64,000 nt of DNA from Pseudomonas fluorescens. Its GTDB lineage: Bacteria > Pseudomonadota > Gammaproteobacteria > Pseudomonadales > Pseudomonadaceae. The notes below the pieces were generated by a model. It ran no database searches. It was not told where the DNA came from and worked only from the letters and a program-made list of their open reading frames with translations. The stretch lies in contig NZ_MSDF01000052.1 of NCBI RefSeq assembly GCF_002022275.1, forward strand, positions 248,001-312,000, written 5' to 3'. The position numbers and the translations under genes are program-made. Below are positions 7,892 through 16,369 of this stretch, piece by piece. How positions within the stretch are numbered: position 1 is the stretch's first letter; each line of letters begins with the position of its first letter.

Positions 7892-8481
7892 AGCTTGAGT
7901 TTGCGTTTACGAAATTCGGCGACCTTATGCCGATTGCCACACAACGCCATGCTGCACCAGCGGCGCTTGTGAGCCTTGGTCCGATCATAAAACCACAGGA
8001 TGCAGTCCGGATGTTCGCAACGGCGGATCAGATTGAAATCACCGGCCACCAATAAATGAGCGGCGGCTTCGGCAATCGGTGACAAAAACTGTTCTGCGGT
8101 CTGCTGCTTGCGCTGGCGCTCCACTTGCGGCGCACCGGTTGCCGGCCAGACCAGCTGCGGGTGGCTGACCGCTTTGCGCAAAAAGCTGTTAAGCGCTGCA
8201 GGGTTCCCCTGTTCACCGGCCTTGCGTGCGGCCACCAACTCCCGGATTACCTCACGCAGCGTCGTTGCAGCGCTGAGCAAGTCACCCGCCTCAAACGTAG
8301 GCAGATCGCCCTCCTTCGCCCACTCCAGGCGCACCAGCCAACGCTCGACATCGGCGTAGGTCTGCCAGAAATCCCACGGCACGCCGTCGATATTCGCCAG
8401 GGTATTGAGCATGTCCAGCACCGGGTCATCGGCCAGTACATGGGGTTGCTGGGGTATGGCTGGGGAAGCGGGAGTGGGCAT
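7888..8481 (-). CDS. CGNR zinc-finger (ABATE domain) transcriptional regulator
   Basis: The 197-residue protein has the two-part layout of ABATE/CGNR proteins: an all-helical putative ligand-binding N-terminal domain beginning about L-A-D-D-P-V-L-D-M-L-N-T, and a C-terminal zinc finger with C-E-H-P-D-C, then R-R-W-C-S-M-A-L-C-G-N-R-H-K, ending in a basic K-R-K-L-K-L tail. These proteins are thought to be stress-responsive DNA-binding regulators. It is divergent from the alpha/beta hydrolase at 8657, and the shared gap carries repeated GGTAACC sequences, which makes that hydrolase a likely target. Its end just overlaps the end of ada. Confidence 0.88.
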   Translation of the reverse strand: MPTPASPAIPQQPHVLADDPVLDMLNTLANIDGVPWDFWQTYADVERWLVRLEWAKEGDLPTFEAGDLLSAATTLREVIRELVAARKAGEQGNPAALNSFLRKAVSHPQLVWPATGAPQVERQRKQQTAEQFLSPIAEAAAHLLVAGDFNLIRRCEHPDCILWFYDRTKAHKRRWCSMALCGNRHKVAEFRKRKLKL

Positions 8482-8508
8482 GTTTTATCCTCTTGAGCGC
8501 CAGGCGAT

Positions 8509-8620
8509 GGTAACCCCTATTTTTTGGAATGAACAGTTACCTTGTTTTTTTAACTAACCCGATAAACATGATTGACAGGTTACATAATTGGGCGCAGCTT
8601 TAAAAAACGGTAACCCGTAT
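8509..8620. repeat. Repeated GGTAACC-type sites between divergent regulator and hydrolase
   Basis: The gap contains four related heptamers: GGTAACC at 8509-8515, AGTTACC at 8535-8541, GGTTACA at 8579-8585 and GGTAACC at 8609-8615. The first and last lie in a near-identical 12-mer (GGTAACCCCTAT and GGTAACCCGTAT) exactly 100 bases apart. A TTGACA at 8572-8577 touches the third site and may be the -35 box of the hydrolase promoter. The set is best explained as operators for the CGNR regulator encoded alongside; this is inference from position. Confidence 0.5.
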
Positions 8621-8656
8621 CATCCATTTATCAAGTTACTAAAAGGTGCACTCATC

Positions 8657-9535
8657 ATGCCTGTTCAAGCCCCAGTCGTTCGCTATCACCACGTCGATGT
8701 CGATGGCGTGCGCATGTTCTACCGCGAAGCCGGCGACCCCACAGCACCGGTGATGTTGCTGCTGCACGGCTTCCCCAGTTCCTCGCACATGTACCGCGAC
8801 CTGATTCCGCTGCTCGCCACCCGCTTCAGGGTGATCGCGCCGGATTTGCCGGGCTTTGGCTTTACCGAGGTGCCTGCCGAGCGGGCTTATCACTACAGCT
8901 TCGATAACCTGGCGATCACCGTCGGGCATTTCGTCGACGCACTGAAACTGACGCGCTACGCCCTCTACGTCTTCGATTACGGCGCACCCGTGGGCCTGCG
9001 TCTGGCGGTGGCACATCCAGAGCGGGTCAGCGCGCTGGTCTCGCAAAACGGCAATGCGTATCTGGAAGGGTTGGGCGATGCCTGGGCGCCGATTCGGGCT
9101 TACTGGGCGCAGCCGAGCCAGGCCAACCGCGAGGTTATCCGCAACGCCGTGATCAGCCTGGAAGGCACGCGCTATCAATACCTGCACGGTGTGAACCAGC
9201 CAGAGTTGGTCGCGCCGGAGTCCTATATGCTCGACGTCCTGTTGATGCAGCGCCCCGGCAATGACGAGATCCAGCTCGACCTGTTTCTCGACTACCGCAA
9301 CAACCTCACGCTCTACCCGGCATTCCAGGCGTTCTTCAAGACCAGCCAGGTGCCAACCCTGGTGATCTGGGGCCAGAACGATCCGTTTTTCATTCCGCCC
9401 GGCGCGCATGCCTACAAGGGCGATAACCCCAATGCCACGGTCGAGTTGCTGGACACCGGCCATTTCGCCCTGGAAACCCACGCGGCGCATATCGCCGAGC
9501 GGATTCACGCAGTGTTGGGTTCGGCAATCGACTGA
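8657..9535 (+). CDS. Alpha/beta-fold hydrolase with Asp nucleophile (dehalogenase/epoxide hydrolase type)
   Basis: 292 residues from the ATG at 8657, which has AAGGTG eight bases upstream. The oxyanion segment L-L-H-G-F-P-S-S-S lies near residues 35-43. The nucleophile elbow reads V-F-D-Y-G-A-P-V-G with Asp107 where most family members have Ser, so the enzyme should form an ester through aspartate, as haloalkane dehalogenases and epoxide hydrolases do. The W-G-Q-N-D-P-F segment and a final G-H-F-A-L-E His complete the triad. Its substrate is unknown. It is divergent from the CGNR regulator and followed by a nitronate monooxygenase gene, which suggests detoxification of small xenobiotics. Confidence 0.86.
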   Translation: MPVQAPVVRYHHVDVDGVRMFYREAGDPTAPVMLLLHGFPSSSHMYRDLIPLLATRFRVIAPDLPGFGFTEVPAERAYHYSFDNLAITVGHFVDALKLTRYALYVFDYGAPVGLRLAVAHPERVSALVSQNGNAYLEGLGDAWAPIRAYWAQPSQANREVIRNAVISLEGTRYQYLHGVNQPELVAPESYMLDVLLMQRPGNDEIQLDLFLDYRNNLTLYPAFQAFFKTSQVPTLVIWGQNDPFFIPPGAHAYKGDNPNATVELLDTGHFALETHAAHIAERIHAVLGSAID

Positions 9536-9645
9536 TTGCTGCAACACGAAACGCCGCTTTCGTCCAGTGAATAAAACAGACTGGCCGGGTGCCAGAGGCC
9601 CTGCTAAAACAGCGAAACGCCTTACTAACGCTGGAGACGCATCCC

Positions 9646-10710
9646 ATGAGCACCTGGCCAGACACGCGAATTCTCGACCTGCTGGGCATTGACGTGCCCA
9701 TCATCCAGGCACCGATGGCGGTGGGCACGACCACCGCCATGGTCATCGCCGCTAATGAGGCTGGTGCACTTGGCTCAATGCCGGCTGCCGCGTTGAGTAT
9801 CGAGCAACTGCGCGACGCCTTGACCACCATTCGCCAGGCCAGCACGCGCCCCCTCAACGTGAATTTTTTCTGCCACCAACCGCCTGCCGCTGACGCGACA
9901 CGCGACCGCCGCTGGAAGGATTTGCTGGAACCTTACTACCGCGAGTTGGGCGCTGACTTTGACGCACCAACGCCCGTGTCCAACCGCGAACCCTTTAACG
10001 AAGCAGCGTGCAAAGTGGTGGAAGAGTTTCGCCCTGAAGTGGTCAGCTTTCACTTCGGCCTTCCCGAAAAAGCCCTGTTGGACCGGGTCAAAGCCACGGG
10101 CGCGAAGGTGCTGTCCTCGGCAACCACCGTGGAAGAAGCGGTCTGGCTGGAACAGCATGGCTGCGATGCGATCATCGCCATGGGCATTGAGGCCGGCGGC
10201 CATCGCGGCCTGTTCCTGACCGACGACCTCAACACCCAAATTGGCCTGATGGCGCTGGTGCCACAAATCGTCGACGCCGTCAGCGTGCCGGTGATTGCGG
10301 CGGGGGGTATCGGCGATGCACGCGGTATTGTTGCGGCCTTCGCCCTGGGCGCCTCGGCCGTGCAGATCGGTACTGCTTACCTGTTTACGCCAGAAGCCAA
10401 CGTCACAGCCTCCCATCACTACGCCCTGCGCAATGCCCAGGCCAGTGAAACCGCGTTGACCAACTTGTTCACCGGACGCCCGGCACGGGGCATCGTTAAC
10501 CGGGTGATGCGTGAACTGGGCGCGATTAACCCTGCGGCGCCGGCATTTCCTACCTCGGGCGGTGCGTTGATGCCGCTCAAAATCAAGGATGAAGCCGGCT
10601 TCAGTAACTTGTGGTCGGGCCAGGCGCTGCGCCTCGGCAAGGATATTTCCAGTTATGACCTGACGCGCGAACTGGCCGAGCAGACGCTGGCCAAGCTCAA
10701 GCAGTTCTGA
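9646..10710 (+). CDS. Nitronate monooxygenase (2-nitropropane dioxygenase family)
   Basis: 354 residues from the ATG at 9646, preceded by GGAG. The protein is an FMN TIM barrel that oxidises alkyl nitronates such as propionate 3-nitronate. The N-terminal I-I-Q-A-P-M-A-V-G segment, the catalytic His in G-I-E-A-G-G-H-R-G and the FMN-phosphate loop V-I-A-A-G-G-I-G-D-A-R-G are visible. An in-frame ATG at 9589 would add 19 residues unlike the family. It is about 110 bases downstream of the hydrolase and may share its transcript. Confidence 0.9.
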   Translation: MSTWPDTRILDLLGIDVPIIQAPMAVGTTTAMVIAANEAGALGSMPAAALSIEQLRDALTTIRQASTRPLNVNFFCHQPPAADATRDRRWKDLLEPYYRELGADFDAPTPVSNREPFNEAACKVVEEFRPEVVSFHFGLPEKALLDRVKATGAKVLSSATTVEEAVWLEQHGCDAIIAMGIEAGGHRGLFLTDDLNTQIGLMALVPQIVDAVSVPVIAAGGIGDARGIVAAFALGASAVQIGTAYLFTPEANVTASHHYALRNAQASETALTNLFTGRPARGIVNRVMRELGAINPAAPAFPTSGGALMPLKIKDEAGFSNLWSGQALRLGKDISSYDLTRELAEQTLAKLKQF

Positions 10711-10746
10711 CACCCGGGGCAACTTTAGGCTGTACCGGCGATGGCC

Positions 10747-10776
10747 AACCGCTATATATTCCTATACATAGCGGTT
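10747..10776. promoter_or_regulatory. ModE-type molybdate operator upstream of modA
   Basis: Two 12-base arms, AACCGCTATATA and TACATAGCGGTT, form an inverted repeat with one mismatch around a six-base spacer. The core CGCTATATA...TACATAGCG has the form of the E. coli ModE box. It ends 48 bases before the modA ATG, where a repressor would block transcription when molybdate is plentiful. No modE gene lies in the window, so the regulator must be encoded elsewhere. Confidence 0.82.
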
Positions 10777-10824
10777 AAGCCTTCTCTCTATAACAAGCCT
10801 TAAAAACCCCCAAGGAGCTGCTTC

Positions 10825-11577
10825 ATGAAGATTCACGCCTCACGCCTGGCCATCCTGGTCGCCGCCCTCGCCTTTGGCTCAGCCCATGCCGATGAAGTCC
10901 AGGTGGCCGTGGCCGCCAACTTCACCGCGCCGATCCAGGCGATCGCTGCCGACTTTGAAAAAGACACCGGTCACAAGCTGGTCGCGGCTTATGGTGCCAC
11001 CGGCCAGTTCTACACCCAGATCAAGAACGGCGCGCCGTTTGAAGTGTTCCTGAGCGCCGACGACACCACGCCGCAAAAGCTTGAAGCCGAAGGCGACAGC
11101 GTCAAAGGCTCGCGCTTCACCTACGCCGTGGGCACCCTCGCCCTGTGGTCGGCTAAAGAAGGCTACGTGGATGCAAAAGGCGACGTGCTGAAGAAAAACG
11201 AATTCAAGCACCTCTCCATCGCCAACCCGAAAGCCGCGCCGTACGGCCTCGCCGCCACTCAAGTGCTGGCCAAGGAAGGGTTGACCGAGAAGGTCAAGGA
11301 CAAGCTGGTTGAGGGCCAGAACATCACCCAGGCTTATCAGTTCGTGTCCACCGGCAACGCCGAACTGGGCTTTGTGGCCTTGTCGCAGATCTACAAAGAC
11401 GGCAAAGTCACCAGCGGTTCGGCGTGGATTGTTCCAGCGTCCATGCACGACCCAATCAAACAGGACGCGGTGATCCTCAATAAGGGCAAAGACAGCGCCG
11501 CTGCCAAGGCCCTGGTTGAATACCTCAAAGGGCCAAAAGCCGCTGCCGTTATCAAATCCTACGGTTACGAGCTGTAA
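10825..11577 (+). CDS. modA: Molybdate-binding periplasmic protein ModA
   Basis: A 250-residue solute-binding protein with a signal peptide ending at Ala-His-Ala about residue 22. The first mature strand, V-Q-V-A-V-A-A-N-F-T-A-P, and the segment A-A-Y-G-A-T-G-Q-F contain the residues that bind the molybdate oxyanion in ModA. P-Y-G-L-A-A-T and the G-N-A-E-L-G-F-V-A-L-S-Q-I end segment are also typical. It delivers molybdate or tungstate to ModBC. A GGAG ribosome-binding site precedes the ATG, a ModE-type operator lies upstream, and the TAA directly abuts the ATG of modB. Confidence 0.95.
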   Translation: MKIHASRLAILVAALAFGSAHADEVQVAVAANFTAPIQAIAADFEKDTGHKLVAAYGATGQFYTQIKNGAPFEVFLSADDTTPQKLEAEGDSVKGSRFTYAVGTLALWSAKEGYVDAKGDVLKKNEFKHLSIANPKAAPYGLAATQVLAKEGLTEKVKDKLVEGQNITQAYQFVSTGNAELGFVALSQIYKDGKVTSGSAWIVPASMHDPIKQDAVILNKGKDSAAAKALVEYLKGPKAAAVIKSYGYEL

Positions 11578-12258
11578 ATGCCGCTATCGAGTGCCGATTT
11601 TTCCGCCATCTGGCTGACCATCAAACTGGCGTCACTGACCACAGTGATCCTGCTGGTCATCGGCACTCCGATCGCTTTGTGGCTGTCGCGCACCCGCTCG
11701 TGGTGGCGCGGGCCCATTGGCGCTGTCGTCGCATTGCCGTTGGTGCTCCCGCCAACGGTAATCGGTTTCTACCTGTTGTTGACCATGGGGCCCAACGGTT
11801 ACTTCGGCCAGTTCACGCAATGGCTGGGGCTGGGTACCCTGACCTTCAGCTTCGCCGGACTGGTGATTGGCTCGGTGATTTATTCCATGCCGTTTGTGGT
11901 GCAGCCGTTGCAAAACGCCTTCTCTGCCATTGGCACTCGCCCGCTGGAAGTGGCTGCCACCTTGCGCGCCAATCCGTGGGACACCTTCTTTACCGTGATC
12001 CTGCCCCTCGCTCGCCCGGGCTTTATCACCGCCTCAATCCTTGGCTTTGCCCACACCGTCGGTGAATTCGGCGTGGTGCTGATGATCGGCGGCAACATCC
12101 CCGACAAAACCCGCGTGGTTTCGGTGCAGATCTACGACCACGTCGAAGCCATGGAATATGCCCAGGCGCATTGGCTGGCCGGCTCCATGGTGGTGTTCGC
12201 GTTCCTCGTATTGCTGGCGCTCTACTCCAGCCGTAAAACCAAAATGGGCTGGGGCTGA
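11578..12258 (+). CDS. modB: Molybdate ABC transporter permease ModB
   Basis: 226 residues with five or so membrane segments and the cytoplasmic EAA loop (V-A-A-T-L-R-A-N-P-W-D-T-F-F-T-V-I-L-P-L-A) that docks on the ATPase. The N-terminal W-L-T-I-K-L-A-S-L-T-T and the P-L-V-L-P-P-T-V-I-G-F-Y-L-L segment are standard for ModB. Its ATG follows the modA stop with no gap, and modC begins five bases after its stop, so the three genes form a single coupled operon. The length is normal. Confidence 0.95.
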   Translation: MPLSSADFSAIWLTIKLASLTTVILLVIGTPIALWLSRTRSWWRGPIGAVVALPLVLPPTVIGFYLLLTMGPNGYFGQFTQWLGLGTLTFSFAGLVIGSVIYSMPFVVQPLQNAFSAIGTRPLEVAATLRANPWDTFFTVILPLARPGFITASILGFAHTVGEFGVVLMIGGNIPDKTRVVSVQIYDHVEAMEYAQAHWLAGSMVVFAFLVLLALYSSRKTKMGWG

Positions 12259-12263
12259 CCGCG

Positions 12264-13343
12264 ATGATTGATGTACGCCTGCAGCTGAATTATTCCGGCT
12301 TTGCGCTGGATGTGGACCTGCATTTACCCGGCCGGGGTGTGACCGCGTTGTACGGGCATTCCGGCTCCGGCAAGACCACTTGCCTGCGGTGCATTGCAGG
12401 GCTGGAACAGGCCAAAGACGGGTTTATCCAGATCAACGATGACGTCTGGCAGGACAGCCGCAACGGGCTGTTTGTGCCGCCGCATAAACGCGCGTTGGGT
12501 TATGTATTTCAGGAAGCGAGCCTGTTTCCCCATTTGTCCGTGCGCGCCAATCTGGAGTTCGGCCTTAAACGCATCCCGCGCCAACAGCGGCGTGTGGACA
12601 TGGCCCAAGCCACCGAATTGCTCGGCATCGGCCACCTGCTCGAGCGTAACCCGCAGCACTTGTCCGGCGGCGAGCGCCAGCGTATCGGCATTGCCCGCGC
12701 ATTGCTCACCAGCCCGAAACTGTTGTTGATGGACGAACCGCTGGCCGCCCTCGACAGCAAGCGCAAGGGCGAGATTCTGCCCTACCTTGAGCGCCTGCAC
12801 GACGAGCTGGATATTCCGGTGCTGTACGTCAGCCATGCCCAGGATGAAGTGGCACGCCTGGCCGATCACATCGTGTTGCTCAGCGACGGCAAAGCTCTGG
12901 CCAGCGGGCCGATTGGTGAGACCCTGGCGCGGCTCGATCTGCCCTTGGCGTTGGGCGATGACGCCGGCGTGGTAATCAATGGCACGGTCTGCGCCTACGA
13001 CGCGCACTATCAACTTCTGACGCTGCAATTGCCGGATTGCCCGTTACAGATCCGCGTGGCGCATGCGCCGCTGGCAGTCGGCAAGCAGCTGCGGGTCAAG
13101 GTTCAAGCACGGGATGTAAGCCTCAGCCTGCAGGCCGAGGAACACAGCAGCATCCTCAACCGCTTGCCGGTGACAGTCACCCATGACATTTCAGCGGACA
13201 ACAACGCCCATGTGCTGGTGCGCCTGGACGCCGGCGGCACGCCGTTACTGGCGCGCATCACGCGGTTCTCCCGCGATCAATTGCAGGTGCACCCCGGCCA
13301 GACGTTGTGGGCACAGATCAAGGCGGTGGCCGTACTCGCGTAG
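12264..13343 (+). CDS. modC: Molybdate ABC transporter ATP-binding protein ModC
   Basis: The 359-residue ATPase has Walker A G-H-S-G-S-G-K-T-T at about residues 31-39, signature L-S-G-G-E-R-Q-R-I-G, Walker B L-L-L-M-D-E-P-L-A-A-L-D and the switch His in Y-V-S-H. A C-terminal extension from about residue 290 has the MOP/TOBE fold pattern (I-L-N-R-L-P-V-T-V-T) that binds molybdate and may regulate transport. It powers import through ModB. A weak dyad, GACCGCA with TGCGGTC at 13359-13378, follows the gene but lacks a U tract. Confidence 0.95.
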   Translation: MIDVRLQLNYSGFALDVDLHLPGRGVTALYGHSGSGKTTCLRCIAGLEQAKDGFIQINDDVWQDSRNGLFVPPHKRALGYVFQEASLFPHLSVRANLEFGLKRIPRQQRRVDMAQATELLGIGHLLERNPQHLSGGERQRIGIARALLTSPKLLLMDEPLAALDSKRKGEILPYLERLHDELDIPVLYVSHAQDEVARLADHIVLLSDGKALASGPIGETLARLDLPLALGDDAGVVINGTVCAYDAHYQLLTLQLPDCPLQIRVAHAPLAVGKQLRVKVQARDVSLSLQAEEHSSILNRLPVTVTHDISADNNAHVLVRLDAGGTPLLARITRFSRDQLQVHPGQTLWAQIKAVAVLA

Positions 13344-13421
13344 AAAACCTTTTGGCACGACCGCAAAGGGCTGCGGTCAATCAGACATACCGGCCTGATT
13401 TGTTGCCAAGGAACTTGCACC

Positions 13422-14471
13422 ATGCCTGACTCCGCACCCCTTCCCGACCTGCCCCGCGACCTGCATTACGTTGACGACACCACGCCCGGCATCAGCCGCA
13501 AGCTGCTGCGGGGCAAGTTCCAGTACTTCGACCCCAAGGGCACGCGCATCACCGATGCCGACGAAATCCAGCGGCTCAACGCACTGGCCGTGCCACCTGC
13601 CTACACCAACGTATGGATCTGCGCCGACCCGCGCGGTCACCTGCAAGCCACCGGCTTTGATGCGCGGGGCCGCAAGCAGTACCGCTATCACGCGCGCTGG
13701 CGCGAAGTGCGTGACACCGATAAATACGCGCGCCTGCAAGCGTTCGGCAGTGCCTTGCCCAAGTTACGCAAACAGCTGGAAGCACAGATTGCCGAGCCCG
13801 GTTTCACCCGCGATAAAGTCCTGGCCACGGTGGTGATGCTGCTCGACGCAACGCTGATCCGCGTCGGAAATACGCAGTACGCCCGCGATAACAAATCCTA
13901 CGGACTGACCACCCTGCGCACGCGGCATGTCGACGTCAAAGGCAGTGCGATCAAGTTCCAGTTTCGCGGCAAGAGCGGCGTGGAACATCAAATCACCGTG
14001 AAGGACCGGCGCTTGGCCACGGTGGTCAAACGCTGCCTGGAACTGCCGGGGCAGAACCTGTTTCAGTACCTGGACGAAGACGGCGAGCGGCATACCGTCA
14101 GCTCCTCGGACGTCAACGCTTACCTGCACAGCCTCACCGGAGCCGACTTCACTGCCAAGGACTACCGCACCTGGGCCGGCACTGCCATGGCATTGGCCGT
14201 GTTGCGCGAACTGGAATGGCAACCCGAATCGGACGCCAAACGCCATGTGGTGGCGATGGTCAAGGACGTGGCCAAGCAGCTGGGAAATACCCCGGCGGTG
14301 TGCCGCAAGTGCTACATCCACCCGGCGGTGCTCGAACATTTCAGCCTTGGCGAGCTGTCAAAGTTACCCAAGCCGCGCGTGCGCAAAGGCTTGAAAGCCG
14401 AAGAGGTCGCGCTGGCAATGTTCCTTGAACAATTGGCCGCCGACTTGCCGAAGAGTGCAAAGGCGAGTTAG
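13422..14471 (+). CDS. DNA topoisomerase IB (poxvirus-like)
   Basis: 349 residues. Bacterial type IB topoisomerases relax supercoils through a 3'-phosphotyrosyl intermediate. The N-terminal domain (G-I-S-R-K-L-L-R-G-K-F-Q-Y) and the catalytic domain are both present. The catalytic residues visible are Arg in L-I-R-V-G-N, Lys in F-R-G-K-S-G, a K-D-Y-R-T-W-A-G-T segment with the second Arg, and Tyr298 in C-R-K-C-Y-I-H-P-A. The family is common in Pseudomonas and is not essential. It starts 79 bases after modC but is unlikely to be functionally linked. Confidence 0.93.
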   Translation: MPDSAPLPDLPRDLHYVDDTTPGISRKLLRGKFQYFDPKGTRITDADEIQRLNALAVPPAYTNVWICADPRGHLQATGFDARGRKQYRYHARWREVRDTDKYARLQAFGSALPKLRKQLEAQIAEPGFTRDKVLATVVMLLDATLIRVGNTQYARDNKSYGLTTLRTRHVDVKGSAIKFQFRGKSGVEHQITVKDRRLATVVKRCLELPGQNLFQYLDEDGERHTVSSSDVNAYLHSLTGADFTAKDYRTWAGTAMALAVLRELEWQPESDAKRHVVAMVKDVAKQLGNTPAVCRKCYIHPAVLEHFSLGELSKLPKPRVRKGLKAEEVALAMFLEQLAADLPKSAKAS

Positions 14472-14595
14472 CCTTTGCACCCCTTCTGACTTACGGGACG
14501 ACTGCCGACGTGAACAACTAAGCCTTCCAAAATGTACCTGCGACGAGCCGCCCTGCGCGCTTGTCTGCCTGCTCGACATTTTTTTGGAGGTGCTG

Positions 14596-16230
14596 ATGAC
14601 TGACGTCAACCGGCTGCCCGTACTCGTTTCCCTGCAACACCTGTGCTTCCAGTTCGCCAACGGCGAAACCCTGCTGGAGGACCTCACCTTTTCGATTGAT
14701 CACGCGCCCACCGGGATTGTCGGCCGTAACGGGCGCGGCAAAAGTGTGCTGGCAAAATTGATCGCTGGGCACCTGGCGCCGTCTTCCGGCACGCTGAAGT
14801 GTTTGGCCCGCGTGGCGTACGTCCCGCAAGTGGTGGCAGTGGCGCCGGGACAAACCGTGGCGGACGTGACCGGCACCGCCGCAGTACTCGCCGCTCTGGA
14901 ACGCTTGGCAGAGGATGATTTCGAACTGATAGACGATCGCTGGGATGTGGCCGAACGCTTGCGCGCCGCATTCAATGCAGCGGGTTTGCCACATTTGAGC
15001 GCGCAAAGCCGGGCCGATCAACTCAGCGGCGGCCAACTGGCAAGGCTCGCGGTGATCGGCGCGCTGCTCGCGGCACCACAGTTGCTGATTCTGGATGAAC
15101 CGACCAACCACCTCGACGACGCCGGACGCGTGTGGCTGCTGAGCGTGTTGAAGGCGTGGCGCGGGGGCCTGGTGGTGGTCAGTCATGATCGGCAGTTGCT
15201 GAATACGATGGAGCGCATTATCGAGCTGTCCCCCCTCGGCGCCCGAGCGTATGGCGGCAACTATGATGCCTATCGCCTTCAACGCGACACCGAACAACAC
15301 GCTGCGATGGCTGCCCTGGACCACGCGCGCCTGGAGCGCAGCCGCGAGCGTGGGCGGCTGCAAAAAGATCATGACAGCCTGCAACGCGGTGCAGCCCGCG
15401 CGCGTAAGCACGCAGAAACCGCCAACGTGTCGCGGTTCACCAAGGCACGCTGGAAAGGCGCCGCCACGGAAATACTCAGCACCGTGCGCAGCGCCCATCA
15501 TGCGCACAAACAACAACTCGACGCCCGGGTGCGCCACGCCTACGAGCGCGTCACGGAGGAAACGCCGACCCTGTTCGCCTTGCCGGGCTCCACCGTGCCG
15601 AACGGGCGGCACGTCATGACCCTGGAGAATGCCCAACTGCCGTGGCTGGACCCGCAGGCACCGTCGACCTGCGTCACGTTCAACCTGATGGGCCCGGTGC
15701 GCATTGCGGTACGCGGGCCGAATGGCTGCGGCAAGTCCACGCTGCTCAAATTGCTTGCCGGTCGGTGGCAGGCCGTCAGCGGCAAATGCACCGTGCACGT
15801 GCCCGGCGCCTATCTCGATCAGCATTTGGCATTGCTGGATGACAAACGCTCCATCGTCGAACAGCTCAACCTGCTAGACACTCCATTGGCTGAAGCCGAA
15901 CTGCGTACGCGCCTGGCCTTGCTGCAACTGGATGCGTTGCGCGTGACGCAACCTGCCGGCCATTTGAGTGGTGGTGAACGCTTGAAAGCGGCGATGGCGC
16001 TTGCCTTATGGCGCGAAGTGCCGGCGCAACTGCTGTTGCTGGATGAGCCGACCAACCATCTGGACCTGGAGTCCGTGCTGGCGTTTGAGCAGGCATTGCA
16101 GGGGTTCAGTGGCGCCGTCGTAGCGGTGTCACACGATGCGGCATTTATGCAATCGATCAAGCCCACGCACAGGCTGGACTGGCACCCGGAAGGCTGGCGC
16201 CTGGTGCTGACAGAAGAGTGGGGAGGTTAG
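14596..16230 (+). CDS. ABC-F family ATPase
   Basis: 544 residues from the ATG at 14596, which has a very strong GGAGG five bases upstream; upstream in-frame sequence reaches back into the topoisomerase gene and is not protein-like. Two ATPase domains lie in one chain without membrane segments: Walker A G-R-N-G-R-G-K-S at residues 43-50, signature L-S-G-G-Q, Walker B L-I-L-D-E-P-T-N-H-L-D; then G-P-N-G-C-G-K-S, L-S-G-G-E and L-L-L-D-E-P-T-N-H-L-D. A charged linker lies between. ABC-F proteins bind the ribosome E site and act in translation or antibiotic protection; which role applies here cannot be told. Arg in the first P-loop position before Gly-Lys is unusual but tolerated. Confidence 0.9.
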   Translation: MTDVNRLPVLVSLQHLCFQFANGETLLEDLTFSIDHAPTGIVGRNGRGKSVLAKLIAGHLAPSSGTLKCLARVAYVPQVVAVAPGQTVADVTGTAAVLAALERLAEDDFELIDDRWDVAERLRAAFNAAGLPHLSAQSRADQLSGGQLARLAVIGALLAAPQLLILDEPTNHLDDAGRVWLLSVLKAWRGGLVVVSHDRQLLNTMERIIELSPLGARAYGGNYDAYRLQRDTEQHAAMAALDHARLERSRERGRLQKDHDSLQRGAARARKHAETANVSRFTKARWKGAATEILSTVRSAHHAHKQQLDARVRHAYERVTEETPTLFALPGSTVPNGRHVMTLENAQLPWLDPQAPSTCVTFNLMGPVRIAVRGPNGCGKSTLLKLLAGRWQAVSGKCTVHVPGAYLDQHLALLDDKRSIVEQLNLLDTPLAEAELRTRLALLQLDALRVTQPAGHLSGGERLKAAMALALWREVPAQLLLLDEPTNHLDLESVLAFEQALQGFSGAVVAVSHDAAFMQSIKPTHRLDWHPEGWRLVLTEEWGG

Positions 16231-16319
16231 AAAAGATGCTCGCTCGAAGATTCGGCCTCGACGTCCGTGTACTGGTAAAGAGCCATCACCTCGAGCGAGC
16301 GCAGTGATGATAAGCCAAT

Positions 16320-16346
16320 GCCCGACGGCTGTCCCGCCGGGCTTTT
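16320..16346. terminator. Intrinsic terminator after ABC-F gene
   Basis: GCCCGACGG and CCGCCGGGC pair around CTGTC with one mismatch and are followed by TTTT on the plus strand. It lies 90 bases after the ABC-F stop and 24 bases before the end of the convergent lipoprotein gene. Confidence 0.75.
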
Positions 16347-16369
16347 CCGAAATTCACTAAGGCAAAGGA

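Noticed and set aside
14532..14603. A 23-codon Arg-rich ORF overlapping the start of the ABC-F gene, possible leader peptide for antibiotic-responsive control
   Set aside because: It has no ribosome-binding site, and no terminator/antiterminator pair could be drawn around it.
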